DNA from: Obelidium mucronatum
Taxonomy: Eukaryota; Chytridiomycota; Chytridiomycetes; Chytridiales; Chytriomycetaceae
NCBI GenBank assembly: GCA_025765595.1
Contig: JAIVFH010000008.1
Coordinates: 186,001 to 250,000 of the forward strand
DNA length: 64,000 nucleotides
Reading direction: 5' to 3'
Shown: positions 43,914-54,783 of the stretch, in pieces
How the letters are laid out: the number at the start of each line of letters is the position of its first letter
How positions within the stretch are numbered: position 1 is the stretch's first letter
Notes under the pieces: model-generated
Told to the model about the DNA's origin: nothing
What the model saw: only the letters and a program-made list of their open reading frames with translations
Database searches by the model: none
Position numbers and translations under genes: made by a program

Positions 43914-45572
43914 AGCTAGAAAAGTTTCAAACAACAAGTACCATGTTGTTTTTGCTCCTACTCCTGCTGACACCAATGCCACCAAGATTGCCAAGAAGGC
44001 TACTGCTCGTGCCGCAAGACAACAGGCTGCTAATGAGGTTAGGTCTGATAGTGAACCTGATATTCCTCCTATCAGCCAGCTTCCAGGCTCTGCTGCAGAA
44101 AACGAGCCTAGAAGAGCTATCAAGTCTAAAATTTCATTTCCACTCTTGAGATCTGATGATCCAATTGGTTTGGGTATTTATAGTCTCATTTTTTTGATTG
44201 AATTACAAATATTTAATTTATTATGTGATAGGAACACCAACCAAGCAAGCTGGTTCTTCTTCGGATTCCACGATTCCTGCTCATACTTCTCCAAGTTCTT
44301 CAAAGGCTAATCCTACTCCAGCACCTCCTGGTTCTGCTAAGACTACTCCTGGTGCTGGCAAGACTGCTTCTGGTCCCCCATCTGTTTCCCCCAAGACTTT
44401 GACCAGCTCTGCTTCCAAGGCTACTACAGATCCCAAGGCCACTACAGTTCCCAGCACTGCTACAAATACTACTCCTGCTTCTTAATCTGGTTCCCCAAAG
44501 AGTACCACTTCTGGTTCCAAGGCCACTACTGTTCCCTACTTCAGCTTCCAAAGTGTCCAAGGCAATGCCAGCTCCCAAAGTGTCCAAGGCAATGCCAGCT
44601 CCCAAAGTGTCCAAGGCAATGCCAGCTCCCAAGACAGCAGACAAGACAGCTGATTCCAGTTCCAAGCCAGTGCCAAAAACAGCTGTCCTCAAGCCAAGAT
44701 CTGCTGGTGCCTCCAAGACTGCTTTATCCAAGTCAATGTCTGTTCTCGAATCTCAGGCTTCTACGGTGGTATCTCCCGCAGTTGCTGAAACTCAAGGCTA
44801 GCCTAAAGGCTTGGGCAGAAACTCACAGAAAGTCAACAGATGCTGACGATTCAGAAAGTGAGTTAACACCACTTGACGATGCACCTGAAGGGTCTGAAGC
44901 TGATGAAGATGATGACATTGGAGATGTTGATGGTGGAGAAAATGAGCTTGATGCTGAAGAGGAAGAGGAGCAGGAGGGGGATGAGGAGGAGCGGGAGGTA
45001 CCAGTCCAGCAAAGAAAGAAGGTTCAAGCAATTGTGATTGAATGATGATGAAATTGAGGTGGTGGAGCCAGTTGTACGAAAGAAGCGTCGTGTGGAGAAC
45101 ATAGATGCGGAGGAAGATGAAGTTGAGGATGATGAGGAAGTGGTGGATGAAGAAGAAGAAGTGCAGGCTCATCCCAAAAAGAAGCGACGTGTCATGAATC
45201 TTTTGGGCAGTGATGGAGAAGAAGAAGCAGAGGTGAAAAAGATGGTTTCTGTTAAATGCAAGTTTCAGAATCAAGGAGCAGTTTTTCGTTGTAATGTGGA
45301 AGGGACACTTGCTGAGGGAAACAAGGCAAAAGGTGAGACCAAGTCGTTGTCTATATTGTGCATTTTTAACAATCAATCCATTATTAGTTTTTCTTGCTGA
45401 TGTTTTGGCTGCTGCAAAAGTCCATCCAGCCACAACCCACTTTCGCAGGAAGGTCCACAGTGTTAGTTGGTTCTGCCAAGAGGAGTACATCTTTGACGAA
45501 TCAGTTTTGGTGGACATTGCTTTGGATCCACACAGCCCTGATTACTTTGATGAAGATGAAGTTCTCCATTGA
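43914..45572 (+). CDS. Acidic, low-complexity nuclear-type protein(s) of the element
   Basis: Exon 43914-44170 gives KVSNNKYHVVFAPTPADTN and a basic/Ala helix. After an intron (GT...TAG at about 44231) comes a Ser/Thr/Pro/Ala-rich region (HTSPSSSKANPTPAPPGSAK) that ends in a stop at 44485, yet another frame continues with a 9-residue repeat (KVSKAMPAP, three times). A very acidic stretch (about 44860-45045, runs of Glu/Asp) and a second acidic part with two nuclear-localisation-like motifs (VRKKRRV, PKKKRRV) follow, ending with FRRKVHSVSWFCQEEYIFDE at 45572. Possibly one gene with frame damage. Function unknown; a chromatin-related partner of the transposase is a guess. Confidence 0.35.
44550..44630 (+). 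repeat. 27-bp tandem repeat, three perfect units
   Basis: Unit AAAGTGTCCAAGGCAATG plus CCAGCTCCC, three identical copies back to back, encoding KVSKAMPAP in one frame. Perfect identity suggests recent slippage. Confidence 0.93.
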
Positions 45573-45639
45573 ATTCACCTGTGACTGGGCCATCTCTGCA
45601 AGAAAAGCTATCTTCCAATCGCATCCAAACAGCGTCGCC

Positions 45640-46632
45640 AAGTCCCCACGTCTGTTGCTGAAGTTGTTGCCAAAGCCAAAGGACGCACCGGCACCCAAGA
45701 CAAGTTCATAGTCAAGTGAAAGAAGTTGGTATCCGCTTTTTCTTACCTGACGCAGGATCGAGAGCCACCAATGACCAAAACTCTTGCTGCTGCAACCTTG
45801 TCAAAGGAATTCCCCAACTTTGGAAATACTGTGGAAATTTTTTGGGCTTATGTTGGAGTCTACTTTGCTGATTTGGAATTCCAAAGAGTAAGTTTTTATT
45901 TTAGTATCACTTCAAGCAATTTCTTTTAATAATCCTTTATTTATTATACTAGCTCTTTCCAAATACGTACACAAGCTACTTTGACAAAGAAGATTGCATC
46001 TTCTCTTACAGCGATGTTGGGAAGCACATGTCAAAGTTCAATGCAAGATTGGTCCCTAGGCATCAAATCTATAGTTGGAGTACTACAGGTTTTCAAGATG
46101 TTGAAAAGTACTTTCAAGGGTGCCAGGAGGGAGTGTTGGCAAATTCTTGGAAGAGGCAACCTGTTCAGAAGAAAACCCAGTGATATTTTGAGTGTTGTTT
46201 TTCTTTGATACTTCTTTGATTTTTCTTTTATCTGGGTTTTTTTTTTGAATTTTTATTGGATTTTTGGATTTTTCTTTGATTTTTGCATAGTTGTATAAAA
46301 AAATTGTGTAAAATTTTATTTACCCTTTAAATGCATTTATTTTAGATGTTTTACATTCAATAGTGCTAATAGGGCCCCAATAGGGGTCCTACTAGGAGTT
46401 GTATTAAAGCCATTTGGTTTCCAATTGGCAGAGCAAAATGCTATTAGGAGTGCTACTAGGAGCAGACAAATGCTACTAGGAGCAGTCCTATTTGCTCATT
46501 TGCAATTAGGAGAGCTACTGGGGCCCCTAATCGGCCCTGATTAGGCTCCGAATCGGACTAAATCCTAATTGGATCCGATTAGGAGCCCTATTCGGACCCC
46601 GAATCGCGCGTGCCGCTTGGACCCCGCGCTGG
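45640..46632. repeat. Left arm of a 1-kb inverted repeat; carries accessory ORF and family E end
   Basis: Nearly the reverse complement of 49998-50985. On the plus strand it encodes PPMTKTLAAATLSKEFPNFG, IFWAYVGVYFADLEFQR, spliced to LFPNTYTSYFDKEDCIFSYS, KHMSKFNARLVPRHQIYSWS and GFQDVEKYFQGCQEGV (45726 to about 46165), a protein I do not recognise. An AT-rich stretch, TATTAGGAG modules and the family E end GCGTGCCGCTTGGACCCCGC GCTGG follow, ending at 46632. Confidence 0.8.
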
Positions 46633-48365
46633 GGTTTTTTAAGGCCCGGTCCAAATGCAAAGTTGTCAAGAAAATGTCATCATTGGCACTACTCAAAAAA
46701 CATTTTTTGTGACAACTTCCATTAATGATTTTGCCCTTGGACCCGCCGCTTACCTAAGTAATAATGTTTAACATATTCAATTTTCCTGTTGCTACAAGCA
46801 CAAATTATGAAAGCTCCAAACAAACAAGGACAAAACAGCTCCAGGCCAGACATAATGCCAAGTAAGCAGCACCAATTGCAGTCTTCCAATGAGAATCTGT
46901 CTGCAGTGCCGTTGGCATTGCTGTTTGGTTTATTTGTTCACTGATTTTAAATAGCTCACCAGAGTTTCTTGTGAAAGCAAAAAGCAGCCTCTTTAAATTT
47001 TCTGGCAATCAAAATAAAACAATTGAAATCCTATAAAGACAAAATGGATTTGCAACCTGCACTGCAATAGTAGTAGTTGTAGTAGTAGAATAAACTTGTT
47101 TTAATAAGTAGTTTGGGCTATTTGCAGTAGAGTTAGAAGCTGTCGCGGCTTTGGTAGTAGCGGCTGAGGTGCTTGTGTAACAGAGAATGCTTGAACCTTC
47201 CGGCTTTTTAAGGGTTCCCTGACTAATTGGTACAGGAAAATTTACCAGATGTTGAGTAATTAGACTTCTTAATCTGTTGTAGAGGGATTGGAAGCGGTGC
47301 TGGTTCTGTGAACAGGTGAGCTGATTGTTGTGGGCACTAGAGAGATTTTTGGAGAGAATTCTTAAATTTTATTTCCAAACATGGAGCTTGCAACATGAGT
47401 TTCATGTGCCTCCAACATGATAATGTCCCTCAACAGTCATTAACTGTTTGTTGTTTTCTTTCAAGTGGTAATTGTACACCACTGGCGCCAAGTTAGTATT
47501 CAACATACTTAAATAAGGCATGTTAGATATAGTGGATAGGATTAAACGTTACATAATGATACGAGAAACAAGCTCTCCCATTGCATATGTGCATGCATTG
47601 GGCAACTGTATTGAGATGTTTGGGTAAAAGACGTGCCTGTGGATTGTTTTCAAAAGGTACTTGAGTGACTTGGGGTCAACTGAGCCATCTGCGCACGGCT
47701 TGGTTATCCATTGGTAGCCACTAATCCACGTCCTGTCTGCAACTGAGAGGAGCAAAAACAGAACATTGATGAAGTTTCGGCAGTTGCGACTGTTGCTGAG
47801 ACGGTCAAGCAGACCTACAACTGTGCTGGTGTCTCCTGGGATTGTAAATCTTCTCTATATTTTAAAAACAAGCAATGTTTCTTGATTCATTAAAGGACAA
47901 AAGAGAGGAAGGAAGGAAATAAAGAAAGCACATAGACATTCAGAAGTCTGCCTTATCGACCGAGTGTGTACAATTCCCCATAAGGTCATTGATTTGATCC
48001 ACATCTGTAGATCTCCTTGATGCTTTAGCTTGATCAAGCTGGATTGTCACCTTTGGTTTCTTGGACTGAACTCTGTAGGACAGGACCACCTGCGAGGCCA
48101 TGGTTGGGTTGGTTTGTTCTGGTTGGGCCATGGGGCCTTGGTTGGATCCGCAATTTCCTGAGGATGGGCACGCATTTAAGTAAAAAGAGAGGATAACTGC
48201 CACATACCACAACTGCAAATCACGCTGTCTCAGGGAGGCCACCAAAGATGGATGCACCACCAATAGGGGGTATGTTGCACCAGTGTTGTTGTTGTTGTGT
48301 TCGACATTAATTTCGCCCCACCAAGAAAAGACTTAACAAAAACATGGTAAAAACGCGCAGTCAGT
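46633..48365. other. Inter-arm region, poorly coding
   Basis: Several short minus-strand frames are present (46805-47008 with GELFKISEQINQTAMPTALQ; 47549-47755 with DRTWISGYQWITKPCADGSV; 47940-48263). None is recognised; they may be exons of the KDZ element whose transposase follows at 48.6 kb. The first resembles a stretch near 12.76 kb. Confidence 0.35.
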
Positions 48366-48550
48366 AGTGATGAATGGGCTTACTCATTCTCCTATGTTGC
48401 AGATACGCAGATGATGAATGGGCTTTCTTGTTCTCTCTGTCCTGCAGCGCAAGTTTGTTGTTTGATTCAGCGGTGATGAATGGGCTTTCTCTTTCTCCCG
48501 CTCCCAAACACTGCTACGCAGATGACAAATGGGCTTTCTATTCTCTCTGC
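48366..48550. repeat. Cluster of GATGAATGGGCTTTCT motifs
   Basis: Four copies of GATGAATGGGCTTNCT (or GATGACAAATGGGCTTTCT) occur in 185 bases, each followed by a TTCTC-rich tail. The complement GAGAAAGCCCATTCATC recurs at 14755-14775, 53325-53340 (variant), 53575-53592 and 53615-53632, always upstream of KDZ transposase sequence. Confidence 0.8.
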
Positions 48551-48623
48551 CCTGTGTTTCTTGCTGTCAATGAAAGGGGCAGAAAGATGCTGAAAAAAAG
48601 AGTGTGGAGGTGCGTCTTATTAT

Positions 48624-49862
48624 TCAGTCATCATTTTCTACTTCCCCTTCCACTCCTTCACCATCATCTTCCTTGGCGTCTTCATCATCCTCCTCGTCAT
48701 CCTTTTCTTGTTGTTCCCCCTCCGCTTCCATTTGGTCTTCGCTTTCGTTACTAATAACTCTTTTCTTCTTTGAAATTCTGCTCTGGATGTCGGCGTTTCT
48801 CATGTCTGCAAGACACCACATAATGAAATCCGCTTGGACAGGCTCGTGGAAGCAAATCAGGTGAGCAGTTTGATCAAACCACTTGGCACACTGTTCTGCC
48901 GCGGACATGTTAAACCTTCCCTTTCTATTTGCAGGCCCTCCGGACGTTGATTCCTTGAATTTTGCTGGATCGCAATGCTCTGTACAGAAGTCGCCCCTGT
49001 GCATCCGAAAGTGGAACCTGTCAACCACAAACGTAACAGTCTTGTACAAGAGCCTGATTCCAACAAAGATTGGTGGTAAGTATAAAGCAAGAGGCAGGCT
49101 CTATCGTAGAAAACAAAGGTCGGTACTTCGCCCATTCGTGCAAAACAGTGGCATAAGTAGCGAGAAATAAAGGTAGAAGGCATGAGTAAATAAGCAATTT
49201 AGTATTTACCATGCAAGAAAATACCAACAGAAGGCCAGATGGCAGGTGCTTTAGCCAGAGATCTGCAAAAGGTATGGTGACGTCTTGAGGAACCCAACTG
49301 ACAGGATTGTTTCAAGCGGATACATCTCTATCAACTGCTTCTGTTTGTCTTCACTCACGTACGCAACAGAATCCACCTTGTACCACATGCGGCATTTAGT
49401 GCAGTTGCCCTTGAACAGCAACGCGTGGTATGGGCCTTCCATCCCCAACACCACTACTTGTGTGCTGCTGAAAGTCAAGTTTTTGTTGCACCTGTGGCAT
49501 TGCGAGAATGGAGCCACAAGGACAGATGGCTGGACAGGTTTCCAGTGATTGACCGCGTACTGGAATACTTTGTCAGCCAAGGTAAATACTGTTTCATTGG
49601 TCAAGGAAAACTGCTTGGAGATGTGATCACAGATGGCCCTCATGCAGTTGTTGTTGTCATATAGTTTGACTGCGGACTTGTACCTATGTAGGAATGGCTT
49701 GACTTTCCGAAACTTGTTGGCCAGCACAACTACCGCTCTTGCTTCATCTATGAAGGACATGTTGGTTATTTTTACTTTTGTTGTTCTGTGCATTCCAGAA
49801 TGCCACCATTCTTTGCAACTCATTTTTGATAAGTTTGCGTTCAGCCTGATGGGGAAAACCAA
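48624..49862 (-). pseudogene. KDZ-type transposase with CxC5 cluster, internally deleted
   Basis: N-terminal exon (49862 to 49251): MSFIDEARAVVVLANKFRKV, ICDHISKQFSLTNETVFTLA, then the CxC5 cluster CHRCNKNLTF ... CTKCRMWY. After two introns come MGEVPTFVFYDRACLLLYTY, TFVVDRFHFRMHRGDFC, HCDP, FNMSAAEQCAKWFDQTAHLI and a very acidic C-terminal tail. YDxAC and DRFHFxxH-x-C are the KDZ catalytic blocks. The central part with the CxC6 cluster and the PFDRFLPGVF block, present in E4/E5, is missing, so this copy is not autonomous. Splice joins between 49250 and 48860 are uncertain. Confidence 0.68.
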
Positions 49863-49997
49863 CTAATCACGATCAACGCAACGCTGTAAGTCCAATATAT
49901 TGGCAATAAAGAATCCTTTAATTGTGTCAGAGGGTTTTTCTTTATTGCATGTGCTTTGATACTTGGTGATATCACTCTCTCTTTGATCCCACTTTGG

Positions 49998-50985
49998 CCA
50001 GCGCGGGGTCCGAGCAGCACGTGCGATTTGGGGTCCGAGTTGGGCCCCATTCGGGTCCAAATCTGGCTCCTAATCGGGTATGATTAGGATTTAGTCTGAT
50101 TTGGAGCCTTATCAGGGCCGATTAGGGGCCCTAGTAGCGCTCCTAATTGCAAATGAGCAAATAGGACTGCTCCTAGTAGCATATGTCTGCTCCTAGTAGG
50201 ACTCTTAATAGCATTTTGCTCTGCCATTTGGAAACCAAATGGCTTTAATACAACTCCTAGTAGGACTCCTATTGGGGCACCCTTAGCACTATTGAATGTA
50301 AAACATCTAAAATAAATGCATTTAAAGGGTAAATAAAATTTTACACAATTTTTTTATACAACTATGCAAAAATCAAAGAAAAATCCAAAAATTCAAGAAA
50401 AATTCAAAAAAACGCAGATAAATCCAAAAAACCAAGAAAAATCAAAGAAGTATCAAAGAAAAACAACACTCAAAATATCACTGGGTTTTCTTCTGACACT
50501 CCCTCCTGGCACCCTTGAAAGTACTTTTCAACATCTTGAAAACCTGTAGTACTCCAACTATATATTTGATGCTTTGAGACCAATCTTGGATTGAACTTTG
50601 ACATGTGCTTCCCAACATTGCTGTAAGAGAAGATGCAATCTTCTTTGTCAAAGTAGCTTGTGTACGTTTTTGGAAAGAGCTTGTATAATAAATAAAGGAT
50701 TATTAAAAGAAGTGATACTAAAATAAAAACTTACTCTTTGGAATTCCAAATCAGCAAAGAAGGCTCCAACATAAGCCCAAAAAATTTCCGCAGTATTTCC
50801 AAAGTTGGGGAATTCCTTTGACAGGGTTGCAGCAGCAAGAGTTTTGGTCACGTGGCTCTCGATCCTGCGTCAGTAAGAAAAGTGGATACCAACTTCTTTC
50901 ACTTGACTAATGAACTTGTCTTGGGTGCCGGTGCGTCCTTTGGCTTTGGCAACAACTTCAGCAACAGATGTGGGGACTTGGCGGC
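49998..50985. repeat. Right arm of the 1-kb inverted repeat; family E end CCAGCGCGGGG
   Basis: Begins CCAGCGCGGGGTCCGAG at 49998 and runs outward through GATTAGG modules, the AT-rich stretch and, on the minus strand, the same accessory ORF as the left arm (TKTLAAATLSKEFPNFGNTA, SYFDKEDCIFSYSNVGKHM). The element that starts here was inserted into KDZ DNA: the sequence just left of it (GATATCACTCTCTCTTTGAT then CCCACTTT) continues uninterrupted at 54259-54290 in X1. Confidence 0.78.
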
Positions 50986-51097
50986 CTTGCTTTTCGGGAG
51001 CACTCCACCTCCTGAATACAGTTCTCAAGGCCCTCAAACTGCAGTGCCAGAGAACGCGTTCCGTGAATACCAGATTCAATTAATTTGCTTATGCCTT

Positions 51098-51308
51098 CTA
51101 TTCACTTGCTAACAAAACGCTCTCCCAGGTGTTGCAAGTCCAATAAACCAGCCCTTCTAAATAACCCCCCTCTGTAGGTCCCATCTTTCTTACTGCCAAC
51201 ATCTCCTCCTCCGGCTTTTGCAGTGTTGCTGGAATCTTGTGGGTCCCAAGATTATCATGAAGAAGCATGGGGTCAAACCTGGGTACAATTTCTCCTTTAA
51301 GACTGCCA
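51098..51308 (-). pseudogene. pogo-type transposase fragment, part 1
   Basis: On the minus strand LAVLKEKLYPGLTP and, one frame over, LLHDNLGTHKIPATLQK match LVEFKRQWDICHPGLTP and LLLDNLGVHR of the better pogo copy at 59.4 kb. The fragment is cut by element X1 at the AAACAGG duplication; the upstream part (TGYISEEQWVPV) lies at 54784-54860. Confidence 0.68.
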
Positions 51309-51317
51309 AAACAGGAG

Positions 51318-51655
51318 TGTCCCCATAGCAAGCCGGACCTTGCGAGCCGCTAACGGGCCACTTAGCAGGCCGCTTGCGACCTGTGGGCGAGCCGCTACCC
51401 AGTGGAAAGCCAGCCATGTCGCAGTTAGTTCACAGGCCGCAAGCCAGTTGACAGCCAGTGGAGAGCCAGTTGAAAGCTAGTCCTTACTTTATTTCGAAAA
51501 AGGTAAGAAACAATGAGCAGAAAAGTTTTAAAACCATAACATATGTATTAAAAGTAATAAACAAAATTCAAAGTACCAACAATAAATAAAAACAAAAAAA
51601 GGATGCGCAAAGTTGAAATTAACAAAATATTGAGGAAACAATAAATAAAACAACG
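51318..51655. repeat. Family X terminal region (TGTCCCCAT end), left copy
   Basis: About 338 bases nearly identical, in inverted orientation, to 63575-63914. The first 150 bases are GC-rich degenerate modules (GAGCCGCTAACGGGCC, GCCGCTTGCGACCTGTGG); the rest is AT-rich with GATGCGCAAAGTT. Confidence 0.88.
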
Positions 51656-51712
51656 CCCCAATCAGCGCTTTGCCTTCTTGCTTGCGCTTCCTTCCTGAAG
51701 CGGCTCCCGCTA

Positions 51713-51952
51713 CTATGCCTTCTCGATGTGTTGGTTGTTTTCAAAGGCCCAAACCACCGTGTACGGCTCTGGCTTGCGCTGGTGGCCGCTTTGCCCAGCC
51801 TTGTAGAAGTGCAGGTGGTGGAACACTTGGATGAAGCTGCCGGAATCGGCTTGCAACGCAACTGGTAGTGTCCCCATCACCTCCATTACTTTAACACAAA
51901 TGAAATTGTGCTTGAATAGTGGGACTTGCTTTGCTACACGTCCATCTGTCAT
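51713..51952 (-). CDS. Small ORF inside X1
   Basis: A frame of 79 codons, GTLPVALQADSGSFIQVFHH then LHFYKAGQSGHQRKPEPYTV and VWAFENNQ, ending just inside the TGTCCCCAT end. It could be a last exon of an element gene. No family recognised. Confidence 0.3.
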   Translation of the reverse strand: MTDGRVAKQVPLFKHNFICVKVMEVMGTLPVALQADSGSFIQVFHHLHFYKAGQSGHQRKPEPYTVVWAFENNQHIEKA

Positions 51953-52983
51953 TCCAAAAATAAAAATGGAAGACTACAATAGAAAACAAAGGAAAAATTT
52001 AGACTGGAGTTCACCATTGTTTGCAAGGTCCAGTGAAGTTTCACTGGTAGGGGCACTCACACCTCTATCCTTTTAATGAAATAAACCCCAAACGTTGGCT
52101 CGACTAAGTTGTGAAAATTACAGTGATAATCTCTGCTTTTGAATGCAATGGCGTTACAAAGAAGAAAAAAGCAACGGAAATGAATACACGTCTGAACAAT
52201 GGTGGCAGAAAGAGAAGAAAGACAAAAAAGAGTTAAAGAAAGGCAAAAATCTATACGGTACAGTACCAAGAAAAAAAGAAAAAGAACAACAACAGTGTGA
52301 ACAAAGAAAAAAAACGCTGCCTATGGCGGTTGTATTATAAAATCAGCAACACATGAAGAAGAATAAAAAGAATAAATAGTGTGATCCACGCATTTGGCAG
52401 AAAGAAAGAAGAAAGATTACATGCCTTCGGCAAATGATACTGCCTTTGACAGTACCCAGCTTCTGCTCTTGCAGATTTCTCGACGCCTAGAACACTGAGC
52501 ATACCAAAACAATAGATCCATTGAACCCAGATCAACTCTCCGCAATATTGTCAAACACAATGTCCCAGATTTTGCCAGTTGCGCAATGGATAGTCAGCAG
52601 ATGCAGAATCACAATGACTCTGCCAGTCGAGCGCAGCCTAAGAGCTAGCACGCAAGATCCTTGTTTCCAGCGGGAAGATTGCACGAGTAGCTGTGGCTAT
52701 TGATCAGGATCTGTCGTCTGGCTTCTTCGAGGAACAGAAAAGAGAGGGTCAAGTGTCAATGTGTCATTTATACAGGCCACTTCTTGCAATGTTATTGGCT
52801 GCAATGACCGTGGCGACGGCTTATTGTGATTGTCGAAAGCTTTATTGAAGTTTATTCAATGAGTGTGGGTGAGCAGCAACAGACTGAATATAAACAGATC
52901 ACCCTTACCACAATCATTTTATATTGATTCAGTAATGTTAGAAATAAATGTAATGAAGTTTCGAAAGAATTGGTTAGTTGGGG

Positions 52984-53040
52984 AGGGTGGGACTGGGAGC
53001 CAATCAGATTATTTTGAGGGTGGGAGCCAATCAGATTTCG
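52984..53040. repeat. Two tandem GGGTGGGAGCCAATCAGATT units
   Basis: GGGTGGGACTGGGAGCCAAT and GGGTGGGAGCCAATCAGATT each carry a CCAAT box (CCAATCA). The pair may be part of a promoter of the element. No gene is visible on either side within 300 bases; 52000-53420 otherwise holds only short, low-complexity frames. Confidence 0.5.
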
Positions 53041-53420
53041 AGGACGTGTGGCCTCCTCAGAATAAACATTGTAGAGACTCACGATTCGAAACGTGAGTGA
53101 TTAATATTCCAGCAAATTGGAGCGGCACCAGGTCTTACTGTGACAACAGCACAATCCCTTTCATCATCTGCTTTTTATCTGCACTTCAAGCATTATCTTT
53201 TCATGTAATTGATGCATTGATGTATTTAGGAGAGAGAGTGAGTGTGTGGCATAGCGGCAGTTCCGCAGCATGGCAATGTTGCAGACAGAAAGAACAGCAG
53301 ACAAGAAGCCAGAGAGAAAGAGAAAGCCCTTTCATCATCTGATTTTCATCATTTTGAGCATCTGTTTTAATAGAGGTGGCAGAAGTGAATGGCTGTCAAT
53401 GCGACTACTGGTACAAAATA

Positions 53421-53660
53421 CAACAATTTAACACCAGATTTGATACAGAGAGAGTTGAATAAAAATAAGGAAAATACAAATATGCGTGTTTTCAGTGGCA
53501 GGCAGGTAAGACATTGTGTGGAGACCCCAAAGCTGAAAACACCAAGACCAGAGCAGCCCCACAACAGAGAGAATGAGAAAGCCCATTCATCATCTGGTTG
53601 ATTGTGGAATGGGAGAATGAGAAAGCCCATTCATCACCACGGACTGCTCAGAGTGGTTTT
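53421..53660. repeat. Copy of the 14.6-kb repeat block
   Basis: Matches 14601-14845: AGAGAGAGTTGAATAAAAA, TAGTGGCAGACAGGT-like, GTGTGGAGACCC, CCACAACAGAGAGAATGAG and AAAGCCCATTCATCATCT in the same order. Confidence 0.82.
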
Positions 53661-53689
53661 GTATTTTTTGTTTAATTTTTTTTGACAGG

Positions 53690-54260
53690 AGCGGTGGGAA
53701 ATGAAAAACAAACAACACTCTCATCCAGCAGGCAACACCTTCATCAAAACAGATCTTTGCAGCTTGTAATTTTAAAAGGCAGTTCTGGTTTATATGTTTA
53801 GTTTGGTCTTCTGTGATTTTATTAATTGGTTTTTACAATTCCAGTCAGGGAATATGAAAAGACAGTGGTTTCCAAAGCGTTCAAAATGTAAAAACAAAGT
53901 TTACTACCATTCCAATTGATTGTGTAGACAGTTTTAATTTTCCTCTCTTCCTTTGTTTTTTTCTTTTCTTTCCTTACAAAATCCTGCACCAATCTTCTAC
54001 AACTCGTTGGCCAGCCCAACTGCAGCTCTTGCTATATCTATGAAGGTCATGTTGGTTGTTTGTTTTTATTTTTCTTTGTTGCAGTCCAGAATGTGTGTCT
54101 TCTTTCTAATTCAGTTTTAATAGGTTTGCGTTCAGCCTGGTGGGGCAAAGCAGCCAGTCACAGTCAATACAGCGCTGTAGGTCCAATGTATTGGCAAGAA
54201 AAAATCCCTTAATTGTGTCAGAGGGTTTTCCTTTATTGCATGTGCTTCTGTACTTGGTGA
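53690..54260 (-). pseudogene. KDZ transposase 5' remnant in X1
   Basis: Similar to 17695-18440 and to the 5' end of the KDZ gene at 49.7-49.99 kb; on the minus strand the CAGCCCAACTGCAGCTCTTG region reads as a damaged version of DEARAVVVLA. The rest of the transposase is absent, replaced directly by the dioxygenase-like fragment. Confidence 0.5.
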
Positions 54261-54335
54261 TATCACTTTCTCTTTGATCCCACTTTTGCCTGCCTCATCC
54301 TTTCCATCTTCTTGTTTGCTTGTTTTACTTTCAGC

Positions 54336-54522
54336 CTTTTTGCAACAGATACTAGAAAGCGGAGAATCCGGCTGATTCTGGCAGATGGAATGGGAACAGC
54401 AAGCTGGGCAGTGAAGAATAACCAGGAAAGTTTGCAGATGGCAGTTACCTTCAACATCAATTGCAATGCCACAGATTGCAATTGGAAGATACGGGAATCA
54501 GTTTTGCAAGCTCTGGGTTGAG
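54336..54522 (+). pseudogene. C-terminal fragment of the dioxygenase-like gene (X1 copy)
   Basis: Reads DTRKRRIRLILADGMGTASW, AVKNNQESL, then VTFNINCNATDCNWKIRESV and LQALG, matching the last 60 residues of the 36.8-38.1 kb gene. Only the 2OG-binding Arg region survives; the iron ligands are gone. Confidence 0.78.
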
Positions 54523-54619
54523 CTTTGTGTATTTATTTACTATCCATTTATATAATTATTTATTTATGATAAACAGCTGTTTTCCTTATTTTATACAATT
54601 TTTGTGACTTATTCTTGAG

Positions 54620-54783
54620 TTTTAGTGTTGGTTGGGGGGTAGCGGCCTGTGAACCAGTGGCTTGGAGCTTGCGCCCCACATAAAAAGGTACAGAGCGGCC
54701 TGCTCACAGGCTATGGCACAGGTTGCAAGCGGCTGTGCGACCAGTATCGCGACTCGCGAGGTCCGGCTCGCTTCCCCCAATTG
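54620..54783. repeat. Family X terminal region (CAATTGGGG end), X1 copy
   Basis: Reverse complement of the 36470-36680 block, from TTGAGTTTTAGTG through the GC-rich modules to TCCGGCTCGCTTCCCCCAA and TTG. Confidence 0.85.

Larger units (their letters stand above)
51316..54783. mobile_element. Family X element X1, 3.5 kb, with 7-bp target duplication
   Basis: Left end AGTGTCCCCATAGCAAGCC; right end GGCTCGCTTCCCCCAATTG. AAACAGG flanks both sides (51309-51315 and 54784-54790). Joining the flanks restores a continuous pogo reading frame across the site (EEQWVPV|LAVLKEK). Inside are a small minus-strand ORF (51713), the GAGAAAGCCCATTCATC repeats, the N-terminal remnant of a KDZ transposase and the last part of the dioxygenase-like gene next to the right end. 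Internally deleted. Confidence 0.85.

Noticed and set aside
43905..45698. Minus-strand frames rich in Leu/Ser (for example 44798-45517)
   Set aside because: They are complements of acidic and Ser/Thr/Pro-rich plus-strand coding sequence and contain no family motifs.
48366..48550. CRISPR-like array (regular repeats of GATGAATGGGCTTTCT)
   Set aside because: Repeats are degenerate, spacing is uneven, and the genome is eukaryotic with no cas genes.
51713..51952. Second dioxygenase-type protein (FHHLHFYKAGQSGHQ)
   Set aside because: His residues are present but there is no HxD or HxE with a later His and Arg in the right order, and the frame is short.
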